Position numbers and translations under genes: made by a program. 64,000 nt of DNA from Akkermansiaceae bacterium (GTDB taxonomy: Bacteria; Verrucomicrobiota; Verrucomicrobiia; Verrucomicrobiales; Akkermansiaceae). The notes beneath the pieces were generated by a model. That model was not told where the DNA came from. It made no database searches and saw only the letters and a program-made list of their open reading frames with translations. Where the stretch lies: assembly GCA_019634595.1 (NCBI GenBank), contig JAHCBC010000002.1, positions 372,001 to 436,000 of the forward strand, given 5' to 3'. Position 1 is the stretch's first letter; each line of letters begins with the position of its first letter. Shown in pieces: positions 12,018-20,402 of this stretch.

Positions 12018-12036
12018 GTAACGGCGCAGCCGTTAC
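12018..12036. repeat. hairpin repeat, type B (copy 1)
   Basis: Eight-base arms GTAACGGC and GCCGTTAC enclose a GCA loop, embedded between CC and GCTAC. A second hairpin with a different stem but the same outer frame (GCCG before, CGCTAC after) is at 45172-45191. This suggests a family whose stem sequence drifts while the fold is kept. Confidence 0.45.
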
Positions 12037-12114
12037 GCTACCTCCAGCGGTGACACTTGAAAACAGCACGCTCTAGTCACCACCACACCCGCCGCAGCCT
12101 CCTCCATCGCCCCC

Positions 12115-12831
12115 TCATCCGGAGAACAGCCGGAGCAGATACCGGATCTCATCCTCGATCACATCCTCCGAGCTGACCGTTTGCCGGACCTCCTCCCGCA
12201 GGAAGCCGCCGAACTCCCGCAGCATCCGGTGGAGCGCGGTGCGCAGGGCTTCCTCCGAAATGGAAAGGGACGCCGCCAGTTCCTTGCTGTTCCGTCCGCG
12301 CAAGGTGCCTCCTTCCGCAATCACCGGGCGGAGGACCTCAAAGAGCCGGAGTTTCCCCAAGCACTCATAGTGTGCGCCGAGCCGATCAAGCGAAGCATGG
12401 AGCACGGAGACCGCCCATGAGCGCTCATAGGCCAGATCCGGGGAGACTTCCCGGGTGATGAATCCTTCATACCGCCGGCCCAACCCGGACGCGGAGGCAT
12501 CCTGCGCGGGAAGCCTCCGCGAGCTACGGGATCTCCAGTCGATCAGGCACCGCTCCAGCGAGGTCATCAGGTATCCCCGCAGACGCCCTTTCTCCTGATC
12601 CGCTTTCTGGAAGGAGCGGAGGCGGATGAACCGCGCGAAGAAATCCTGGAGAACATCCTCCGCATCCTGATGGGCGAGCCTCTTCCCGCGGAGATAGCAG
12701 TAGAGGGGGAAGCGGTAGCGGGAGTAGATGTCGGCCAGGGCGGCTTCCACCACCAGGGGATCTTCACCCGATGCCCTGGCGATCAACGTCCAGGATGTCT
12801 CCGGAAAGTAGCTCGGGAAAGGTGCGCTCAT
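12115..12831 (-). CDS. ECF-type RNA polymerase sigma factor
   Basis: A 238-residue protein started at the ATG at 12831, which overlaps the kinase stop as ATGA. Sigma region 2 is clear at about residues 25-95 (LADIYSRYRFPLYCYLRG, then HQDAEDVLQDFFARFI). Region 4 near 180-220 (NSKELAASLSISEEALRTAL) is a recognisable helix-turn-helix. The linker between them is longer than in classical ECF factors, as is common in planctomycete and verrucomicrobial sigma factors paired with Ser/Thr kinases. No anti-sigma gene is adjacent, so control by the coupled kinase, directly or through phosphorylation of a partner, is the likely mode. That link is inferred from gene coupling. Confidence 0.85.
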   Translation of the reverse strand: MSAPFPSYFPETSWTLIARASGEDPLVVEAALADIYSRYRFPLYCYLRGKRLAHQDAEDVLQDFFARFIRLRSFQKADQEKGRLRGYLMTSLERCLIDWRSRSSRRLPAQDASASGLGRRYEGFITREVSPDLAYERSWAVSVLHASLDRLGAHYECLGKLRLFEVLRPVIAEGGTLRGRNSKELAASLSISEEALRTALHRMLREFGGFLREEVRQTVSSEDVIEDEIRYLLRLFSG

Positions 12832-14513
12832 CGGGTTGGTTTCAAAGTTCGCGTGATCACCGCCACCACATCCCCGTCCGGGGTTCCCCCGAGGTCCAGC
12901 CACCGGATGTCCCGGACTTCCACCTCCTCGCCGCCCTTCGGGTTCTTCGGCGCATCGGAGCTGAGCGCGAAGTGGATCCTCTCCGAAGGCTCCGCCACCG
13001 GGAGACTCCCTATCAGTTCGCCGTCCACCCATGCGTGGAAATTCCGGGCCGTCCAGGCCACACACAGCTCCGCCTCATGTCCGGGAAGAAGGGGCATGGC
13101 ATGTGGCCTGCGGATGCCACGGACGTTCCACCCAGCGAGGCGGACATCCTCACTCCGGTAGAACAACGCTGTCAGGCGGTCCGTCTTGCCCACGGCCAGC
13201 CGGAAAAGTTTCGAGGTGCCGTTCCACCTGACCTTGCAACGGATCGCTCCGCTGGCCGCGGGAACCTTGCGGACCTGCCAATAAGATGCGCCGTCCAGCC
13301 TCGCCCATCCATCCGGCCCACGGAGATCTTCCAGAAAAGGCTCCTGACCTCCCTCGGCGGACAAGACCGTCCAGCCCGGACGGCCGGGACCGGATGGGAA
13401 AACTTCCGTTCCGGCATTCCTGCCCGCGAACCAGTGGGCGGACAGACCGAGGGCCGCCGCAGCCAGAACACCAATCATGCCTTTGGCCAGCGGCCGCCAC
13501 GGCTGTCTCCTTTCCGGAACTTTCTCCCGGACCGGTGGCAGACGGATGGCCTCGATATCCGCCTTCATTTCATCCGCCGATTGGTACCGGCGTGCGGGAT
13601 CCTCCTGCAACGCCCTGATCAAGATCCCGTCGATGAGCGGGTCGATCGCTACTCCATCACCCGGGAGGTGCCAGGCACCCTGGGGGGTGCGGCCGCACAG
13701 CATTTCATAAAGCACCACGCCGAGCGCGTAGAGGTCGGCGCGGTGGTCCCCCTCCCCGCGCTTCTGCTCGGGAGCCATGTAATCCGGGGTCCCCATGGCC
13801 AGACGGGGCAGGGTGAGCTGGCCGGCATGGTCGGCGAGGGTGGGCCTGGCCAAGCCGAAATCCGCAAGCTTCACCGTCCCATCCTCCGCCACCAGGATGT
13901 TGGCCGGCTTGATGTCCCGGTGGACCACCCCCTTTCCGTGGGCCGCCCGCAGGGCATCACAGACCCTGGAGACGATCTCCAGCGATCGCATGGGAGATAG
14001 TCCGCCTTCGCGGATCAGCCGCTGGAGATCCGTGCCATCGACGAACTCCATCACGAAGTAAAGGTGTCCCTCCGGCGTCTGGCCGGAGTCATGGATGGCG
14101 ACGATCCCCGGGTGGCTCAGCTTTGCGAGCGTGCGCGCCTCACGCTCGAACCGGACGGTGAAATGGACATCATCCGCCAACTCGGCGGGAAGCAGCTTGA
14201 TGGCGACAGGCCTTTCCAAACGGTTCTGCGTGCCTTGGTACACCGCCCCCATCCCACCCCGGCCGAGCATCGCCGCTATTTCATACTGCGGGAGCAACCG
14301 GTGGAGTTCCTCCGGCGAAGGCGGATGCCATGCCCTGATCTCCGGCTCCGGCGGCGGCAGCAATCCCAACTCCAGCAGGCTCGTGGCGTTCAGCCCCTCG
14401 ATGAGTTCCCCGCCCTGATGGGAAGCCGGGGCCGTGAGTCCGTTGCCGCATGCCGCACAAACGGTCCCGGAGATTTCCTGGAGCGCCTGGCAATGCGGAC
14501 AAGGGAATTTCAT
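12828..14513 (-). CDS. transmembrane Ser/Thr protein kinase with N-terminal zinc ribbon and lectin-like ectodomain
   Basis: 561 residues from the ATG at 14513, chosen because it opens with the zinc-ribbon sequence KFPCPHCQ (second pair CAAC). A Hanks-type kinase domain (about 75-330) follows with a glycine loop (LGRGGMGAVYQG), the VAIK lysine, HRDIKPANI, a DFG triad (ADFGLA) and an APE-type APEQ, so it should be active. One membrane helix (GMIGVLAAAALGLSAHW) leads to an extracytosolic C-terminal domain of about 170 residues. That domain has a concanavalin-like pattern (FHAWVDGELIGSLP) resembling DUF1080/LamG folds, so it could sense a carbohydrate or other ligand. The sigma-factor gene overlaps its 3' end by four bases, indicating a kinase-sigma signalling pair. 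Confidence 0.9.
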   Translation of the reverse strand: MKFPCPHCQALQEISGTVCAACGNGLTAPASHQGGELIEGLNATSLLELGLLPPPEPEIRAWHPPSPEELHRLLPQYEIAAMLGRGGMGAVYQGTQNRLERPVAIKLLPAELADDVHFTVRFEREARTLAKLSHPGIVAIHDSGQTPEGHLYFVMEFVDGTDLQRLIREGGLSPMRSLEIVSRVCDALRAAHGKGVVHRDIKPANILVAEDGTVKLADFGLARPTLADHAGQLTLPRLAMGTPDYMAPEQKRGEGDHRADLYALGVVLYEMLCGRTPQGAWHLPGDGVAIDPLIDGILIRALQEDPARRYQSADEMKADIEAIRLPPVREKVPERRQPWRPLAKGMIGVLAAAALGLSAHWFAGRNAGTEVFPSGPGRPGWTVLSAEGGQEPFLEDLRGPDGWARLDGASYWQVRKVPAASGAIRCKVRWNGTSKLFRLAVGKTDRLTALFYRSEDVRLAGWNVRGIRRPHAMPLLPGHEAELCVAWTARNFHAWVDGELIGSLPVAEPSERIHFALSSDAPKNPKGGEEVEVRDIRWLDLGGTPDGDVVAVITRTLKPTR

Positions 14514-14786
14514 TCGTGAAGAGGATGGGACGGAAAACGCCTGCCCCCCATTCTTATCCATGAGATCCCGGCGGCGGTCACGGCATTTGTTGCCGTCTCC
14601 GTGCGGATTCCCGGAAGGAACGATTCCCTCCAATTCGGGTAGCAGGCGGGCGGCGGCGGAAACCCTGCGGATTCCGGGGCGGAGCACGTTTCTTTGCGAA
14701 ATTTGTCACGATGGAGACCGGGGGGCGTAATACCCGGCGAACGACCTCGGATTTCTCTGGAAATCCCACATAGTCCCCCATTTGCC

Positions 14787-17700
14787 ATGAAACCGAAACT
14801 CCTGCTCCTCTCCGGCATTCTTTTCTTTCCCTCCCTCCACGCCGCCGAACTCACCGCGTCCGACGGAGCGGCGGGCGATTACTTCGGCGGGTCCCTGAGC
14901 CTTTCCGGCTCCATCGGTATCGTCGGGGCAGAGCAGGATGACTACAAGGGCTCAGCCTATGTCTTCCGTGACCTCGACACTGCCAGCGGCACCGTCACCC
15001 AGAACGTCAAGCTCACCGCATCCGACGGCGCGGCCTATGATCGGTTCGGCACATCCGTGAGCCTCTCCGGCTCCATCGGCCTCGTCGGAGCGTTCAGCGC
15101 GGCGTTCTGGGATGAGAATACCAGAGGCTCCGCCTACGTTTTCCGCAATCTCAACACCGCCAGCGGCACCATTACCCAGAACACAAAGCTCACCGCCTCC
15201 GACGGCGCGAAAGACGATTTCTTCGGCACATCCGTGAGCCTCTTCGGCTCCATCGGCCTCGTCGGGGCGTACGGGGATGACAGCTATCGCGGCTCCGCCT
15301 ACATCTTCCGCAACCTCAACACCGTCACCGGCTCCATCACCCAGAATGTCAAGCTCACCGCTTCCGACGGGGCGGCATCCGATCTCTTCGGCACTTCCGT
15401 GAGCCTCGCCGGTACCGTCGGCCTCGTCGGGGCTTATGGGGATGACGGCTATCGCGGCTCGGCGTATGTGTTCCGCAACCTCCATGTCCCCACCGGCTCC
15501 GTCACCCAGAATGTCAAGCTCACCGCTTCCGACGGCGAGGCATTCGATGAGTTCGGCGTCTCCGTCAGCGTCTCCGGCTCCATAGGTCTGGTCGGGGCCT
15601 CTGGGGATGATGATATAGATCCCAATTCCGGCGCGGCGTATGTGTTCCGCAACCTCGGCGCCGCCACCGGCACCATCACCCAGAATGCCAAGCTCACCGC
15701 CTCCGACGGCGCGGCAGGCGATTACTTCGGCTACTCGGTGAGCCTCTCCGACAGCATCGGTCTCATCGGGGCCTATGCTGATGACGACAACGGAACCGAT
15801 TCCGGCTCCGCCTATCTCTTCCGCAACCTCGACACCGCCACCGGCGCTATCACCCAGAATCTCAAGCTCACCGCCGGCGACAGCATGGCAAATGATCGTT
15901 TCGGCTGGTCGGTGAGCCTCGACGGTGACCTCTTCACCATCGGCGCTTACGGCAGGAACTCCTTCCGTGGCAAGGCCTACACCGGCAGCGTCAGCAGCCT
16001 CACCACCCTCGATCTTGGAGCCGCCTCCCGCACCATCTCCGGCATCAGCTTCGTTTCGCAGGAGGACTGGATCATCGGCCGGACCACGGATGACAACACC
16101 ATCACCCTTTCCTCCGGGAGCACCGCGGATGTCACCGCCTCCGGGAAGGCCGTCCACATCGGCATGGACGCCGGGAGCGATGGCAACACCCTCATCATTT
16201 CCGGGAACCTCTATGCCACTGAAGTCAACGTCGGCTCCACCGCGGGCAATGCCGGAAACGTCCTCCAGTTCGACGCCTCCGCCAACGTCGGGGTCTGGGC
16301 CATCCGCCTGACGGCGGACAATCTCCTCCGCATTCAGGGGGACCACACCGCGGATCCCTTCGCCTACCTCGGCGCCACCGCCCTCGAGGTCTGGAACGGC
16401 GGAAGCTGGCAGACCGTCACCCCGGCGAACCGCGCCACCCTCCTCTCCACCAGCTACGGGAGCGGCTACACCACGCTCACCCCCATTCTCTCCTCTCCTC
16501 CCGCCTTCCATGCTTCCGAACTCACCGCCTCTGACGGCACTGGGGCCGATTACTTTGGCTATTCCGTGGGCCTGTCCGGCTCCATAGGTCTTGTTGGAGC
16601 GTATGGGGATGGCGACAACGGCAGCAGTTCCGGCTCGGTGTATGTCTTCCGCAACCTCGGCACCGCCACTGGTTCTGTCACCCAGAACGCCAAGCTCATC
16701 GCCTCCGACGGCACGACATCCGATGAGTTCGGCTGGTCCGTGAGCCTCTCCGGCTCCATCGGTCTGGTCGGGGCGATCCGGGATGACGACAAAGGCACCA
16801 ATTCCGGCTCTGCGTATGTTTTCCGGAGCCTCGACACCGCCACAGGCGCCATCATCCAGAACGCCAAGCTCACTGCATCTGACGGCTCTTTCGACGATCA
16901 CTTCGGCTGGTCCGTGAGCCTCTCCGGCCCCATCGGCCTCGTCGGCACGCAACTGGACGACTTTAGCAGAGGCTCTGCGTATGTGTTCCGGAATCTCGAC
17001 ACCGCCACCGGTACCATCACCCAGAACGTCAAGCTCACCGCCTCCGACGGCACCGCAAATGATCGCTTCGGCTATTCCGTGGGCCTCTCCGGCAACATCG
17101 GTCTGGTCGGGGCAGTGTATGATGATGCCCAGCGCGGTTCCGCCTACGTCTTCCGCAATCTCGACACCGCCACCGGCTCCGTCACCCAGGACGTCAAACT
17201 CACCGCCTCCGACGGTGCGGGGGGCGATCACTTTGGCTACTCCGTGAGCCTCTCCGGCAGTACTGCCATCGTTGGAGCCTATCTGGATGACGACAACGGC
17301 TACAATTCCGGCTCCGCCTATGTCTTCCACAACCTCGACACCGCCACCGGCTTTATCACCGAAAATGTCAGGCTCACCGCCTCCGACGGAGCGGTGAGTG
17401 ATTACTTCGGCTGTTCCGTGAGCCTCTCCGGCAGCATTGCCATCGTCGGGGCTTATGGGGATGACGACAACGGCAACGCTTCCGGTTCCGCTTATCTCTT
17501 CCGCAACCTTGACACCGCCACCGGCACCGTCACCCAGAACGTCAAGCTCACTGCCTCCGACGGCGCGGTAAGCGATTGGTTCGGCTGCTCCGTGAGTCTC
17601 GACGGGGATCTCTTCATCGTCGGTGCGGTCGGCAAAAACTCCTCCACCGGCAAGGCCTACACTGGCAGCGTCAGCAGCCTCACCACCCTGGATCCCGGAG

Positions 17701-20180
17701 CCGCTTCCGGAACCATCTCCGGCATCAGCTTCGTCTCGCAGGAAGACTGGATCATCGGCCGGACCACGGACAACAACACCGTCACCCTTTCCGCCGGGAA
17801 CACCGCGGATGTCACCGCCTCCGGGAAGGCCGTCTTCATCGGCATGGACGCCGGGGCGGATGACAATGCGCTGGTCATCTCCGGCACGCTCAATGCCACG
17901 GAGGTGTACATCGGCTCCACGGCGGGCAATGCCGGGAACGTCCTCCAGCTCGACGCCTCCGCCACCGTGGATGCCGGCGCCATCCGCCTGACGGCGGACA
18001 ATTCCCTCCGCATCCAGGGCGACCACACCGCGGATCCCTTCGCCTACCTCGGTTCCACCGCCCTCCAGGTCTGGAGCGGCGGAAGCTGGCAGACCGTCAC
18101 TCCGGCGAACCGCGCCACCCTCCTCGCCACCAGCTACGGGAGCGGCTACACCACCCTCACCCCCTCCGGGATGGCGGAAAACCTCCCGCCCGTGGTCACG
18201 CTCAACGGCGCGAACCCGATCACCCTGGAATGCTATGTGGACTTCTACACGGAGCATGGCGCGACCGCGGTCGATCCGGAGGACGGCTCCATCGACGTCG
18301 TCATCACCGACACGGTGGACCGCACCCACGTCGGCACCTACACGAACACCTACACCGCCACCGACAGCAAGGGGCTTTCCACCTCGGTGACCCGCACCAT
18401 CCATGTGGTGGACACGCGGCCACCCGTCATCACGGTTCCGGCGAACATCCTCATCCCGTCCGTCGTCAAGAACCCGTCGGGGCCGACCTTGTCCAATCCC
18501 GTCTTCTATGCCCCCACCGTGACCGCCAGCGATGTGGCGACGGGCAACCGCCTGGTGACCCTCTCCCACCCGACCGGGACCCGCTTCCCGGTCGGCAGGA
18601 CGACGGTGACCGCGATGGCATCCGACCCCAGCGGCAACACCGCCACGACCACCTTCGACGTGATCGTGCTCGAGCACCAGGAATCGCCCGGCGTCCGTTT
18701 CATGGACGTGATCGCCTACCGCGGTGAGCCTGCCACCGGAGCCCCCCTCGGCACGATCTTCAACGTCAACCGCGCGTTCGTGAACAACCGCAGCGACGTG
18801 ATCTATGACGCGGCCCTCTCCGGAGCCGGAGCCAACGACACCGCGGTGTTCTACGGCCCGCTCAACGGGGCGCAGACCGTGCTCGCCGTCAAGGGGACCG
18901 CTTCCGGGGTGGGCAACTTCGGAGCCTTCAGCAACCTGACGCTCAACCACCTCGGTGACGCCGGCTTCGAGTCGCTGGTCGGTTCGACCCCCGCGCAGTT
19001 CAGGAGCGCCGGCGGTGCGGCCGCGGTGGTTTCCGCGGCGAAATCCGGAGCCGCGCCGACGGGCGGCGGTGAAGCGTTCAGCACGCTCTACCAACCGGCG
19101 ATGTCCTCCAACGGCCTGTTGCTCACACCGGCCACCCTGCAGCTCGGTTCGGGGGCCGGGGTGACTGTCGCCAATGACACGCTCCTGGTCACCAGCGGCG
19201 GTGGCGTGCTCGCCCGCGAAGGCAGCCCCACCGGCGTCGCCGGAGTGAGCTACGGCCAGTTGCACCCGCGTGTGGTCGCCAGCCGTGCGAACGAAAAGTA
19301 TGCGTTCTCCGCCTTCCTGGAGACGCCGGTGTTCGACCCTGACACCAACACCGGCCTGTTCGTGGGGACCGTGGGTGGCGGAGCGCCGGACCTGGTGGTC
19401 CGCGAGGGGAATGCGGCCAACGGGGTGACCGGGGCGAGGATCTTCCAGTTCCTGGGTGAATCGGTCAACAGCGCCGGGGAGATCGCCTTCCGCGCCACCA
19501 TCACCGGGACCGGGGTGACCGCGGCGAACAATGACGGCATCTGGAGCAACTCCGGAGCGGTGGGTTCCCCGCCGGTATTGGTTGCCCGCAAGGGTGCCAT
19601 CGTCCCGCTGGCTCCGGCCAACCGGATCGCCTTCAGCCGGTTCACCGCGCTGCACATGCAGGATGACGGTTCGGTGGTCTTCCACGCGTTCCTGCAGGAC
19701 GCCACGGCGGTCGCGGTGGTCAACTCCAACAACGACGGCAGCATCTGGCGCTGGAGCGGTGGCAGGCTGACGCTGCTGGCCCGTGAGGGGGATCTGGCCA
19801 ACAACACGGCGGGCGGGCGTTTGCTCAACATCAATGGATTCGACTGCAACGACATGGGCGGGATCGTCTATGACGCGACGCTGGTTCCGGGGGTGGGTGA
19901 CACGACCACGGCCACGAACCAGGCGGTGTTCATCAACCGCGGCAACGGTCTGGACCCCGCGCCGCTGCTGGCCATGCGCCGCAACGACAGCTTCGAGGTG
20001 ATGGGTGCCAAGCACATCGTGGCGGGGATCAAGATCAGCACCTCGGTGAACTCCGGAGGAGGGACCGGCGGTTATGGCCGTGCGATCAACGATTCCGGGG
20101 AGGTTGTGTTCAACCTGACGCTGTCCGGACTTCCGGGGCCGAAGTCGGGGATCTTCCTGCTCGGCTCGGCGCCGAACTGA
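14787..20180 (+). CDS. giant exported protein with two seven-repeat FG-GAP-like propellers, HYR-like domain and C-terminal propeller-like domain
   Basis: 1797 residues started at the ATG at 14787, just before a signal peptide (about 1-21). Residues 22-1125 are a tandem duplication. Each half has seven repeats of about 50 residues (core KLTASDG...FGxSVSLSGSIGLVGA, ending GSAYVFRNL). Each half then has a roughly 170-residue segment around SFVSQEDWIIGRTTD that ends with PANRATLL. Seven repeats per half fit a seven-bladed FG-GAP/integrin-like propeller. An Ig/HYR-like region follows (about 1130-1300, DPEDGSIDVVITD and PPVITVPANI). A 490-residue C-terminal domain has recurring GEVVF/GEIAF motifs. 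No PEP-CTERM or sorting tail is visible. The surface role is unknown. It is divergent from the kinase-sigma pair and ends at a strong terminator. Confidence 0.8.
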   Translation: MKPKLLLLSGILFFPSLHAAELTASDGAAGDYFGGSLSLSGSIGIVGAEQDDYKGSAYVFRDLDTASGTVTQNVKLTASDGAAYDRFGTSVSLSGSIGLVGAFSAAFWDENTRGSAYVFRNLNTASGTITQNTKLTASDGAKDDFFGTSVSLFGSIGLVGAYGDDSYRGSAYIFRNLNTVTGSITQNVKLTASDGAASDLFGTSVSLAGTVGLVGAYGDDGYRGSAYVFRNLHVPTGSVTQNVKLTASDGEAFDEFGVSVSVSGSIGLVGASGDDDIDPNSGAAYVFRNLGAATGTITQNAKLTASDGAAGDYFGYSVSLSDSIGLIGAYADDDNGTDSGSAYLFRNLDTATGAITQNLKLTAGDSMANDRFGWSVSLDGDLFTIGAYGRNSFRGKAYTGSVSSLTTLDLGAASRTISGISFVSQEDWIIGRTTDDNTITLSSGSTADVTASGKAVHIGMDAGSDGNTLIISGNLYATEVNVGSTAGNAGNVLQFDASANVGVWAIRLTADNLLRIQGDHTADPFAYLGATALEVWNGGSWQTVTPANRATLLSTSYGSGYTTLTPILSSPPAFHASELTASDGTGADYFGYSVGLSGSIGLVGAYGDGDNGSSSGSVYVFRNLGTATGSVTQNAKLIASDGTTSDEFGWSVSLSGSIGLVGAIRDDDKGTNSGSAYVFRSLDTATGAIIQNAKLTASDGSFDDHFGWSVSLSGPIGLVGTQLDDFSRGSAYVFRNLDTATGTITQNVKLTASDGTANDRFGYSVGLSGNIGLVGAVYDDAQRGSAYVFRNLDTATGSVTQDVKLTASDGAGGDHFGYSVSLSGSTAIVGAYLDDDNGYNSGSAYVFHNLDTATGFITENVRLTASDGAVSDYFGCSVSLSGSIAIVGAYGDDDNGNASGSAYLFRNLDTATGTVTQNVKLTASDGAVSDWFGCSVSLDGDLFIVGAVGKNSSTGKAYTGSVSSLTTLDPGAASGTISGISFVSQEDWIIGRTTDNNTVTLSAGNTADVTASGKAVFIGMDAGADDNALVISGTLNATEVYIGSTAGNAGNVLQLDASATVDAGAIRLTADNSLRIQGDHTADPFAYLGSTALQVWSGGSWQTVTPANRATLLATSYGSGYTTLTPSGMAENLPPVVTLNGANPITLECYVDFYTEHGATAVDPEDGSIDVVITDTVDRTHVGTYTNTYTATDSKGLSTSVTRTIHVVDTRPPVITVPANILIPSVVKNPSGPTLSNPVFYAPTVTASDVATGNRLVTLSHPTGTRFPVGRTTVTAMASDPSGNTATTTFDVIVLEHQESPGVRFMDVIAYRGEPATGAPLGTIFNVNRAFVNNRSDVIYDAALSGAGANDTAVFYGPLNGAQTVLAVKGTASGVGNFGAFSNLTLNHLGDAGFESLVGSTPAQFRSAGGAAAVVSAAKSGAAPTGGGEAFSTLYQPAMSSNGLLLTPATLQLGSGAGVTVANDTLLVTSGGGVLAREGSPTGVAGVSYGQLHPRVVASRANEKYAFSAFLETPVFDPDTNTGLFVGTVGGGAPDLVVREGNAANGVTGARIFQFLGESVNSAGEIAFRATITGTGVTAANNDGIWSNSGAVGSPPVLVARKGAIVPLAPANRIAFSRFTALHMQDDGSVVFHAFLQDATAVAVVNSNNDGSIWRWSGGRLTLLAREGDLANNTAGGRLLNINGFDCNDMGGIVYDATLVPGVGDTTTATNQAVFINRGNGLDPAPLLAMRRNDSFEVMGAKHIVAGIKISTSVNSGGGTGGYGRAINDSGEVVFNLTLSGLPGPKSGIFLLGSAPN

Positions 20181-20212
20181 CGGGCTGGGAGCGGCCTGTT
20201 CCAAAGGATCCG

Positions 20213-20251
20213 GCGGGGTCGTCCTTCATCAGGACGGCCCCGCTTTTTTTT
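20213..20251 (+). terminator. rho-independent terminator of the giant repeat protein
   Basis: A 13-bp stem (20213-20225 with 20231-20243, one G-T pair, loop TCATC) is followed by eight T residues. The remaining 150 bases before the next gene contain only G/C-rich short inverted repeats, including an AAAGGCATCCCGGG block also seen in reverse orientation near 24450. Confidence 0.9.
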
Positions 20252-20402
20252 GGGGTGGGCACAAGGAGGGCGGCCGTCCCTCCGGCGGTCGCAAAGGCAT
20301 CCCGGGGCAAAGGGATCCCGGAGCGGTAGGGATAAAGGGACATATGGGATTCCCGAAAAATTCCGCTGCAATCCCTTCCATATGCCGTCAGGATAGGGCC
20401 GC

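Noticed and set aside
15020-17600. Regularly spaced near-identical 150-base units, at first sight a large tandem DNA repeat or CRISPR-like array.
   Set aside because: The units are in frame, vary mainly at third codon positions and encode a coherent protein repeat. There are no short identical repeats with unique spacers.
14952-20204. A 1750-codon open frame on the minus strand opposite the giant repeat protein, rich in Gly, Val, Ala and Arg.
   Set aside because: It is a shadow of strong GC3 codon bias in a repetitive gene. The plus-strand frame has a signal peptide, regular repeats and a terminator, and the minus frame has none of these.
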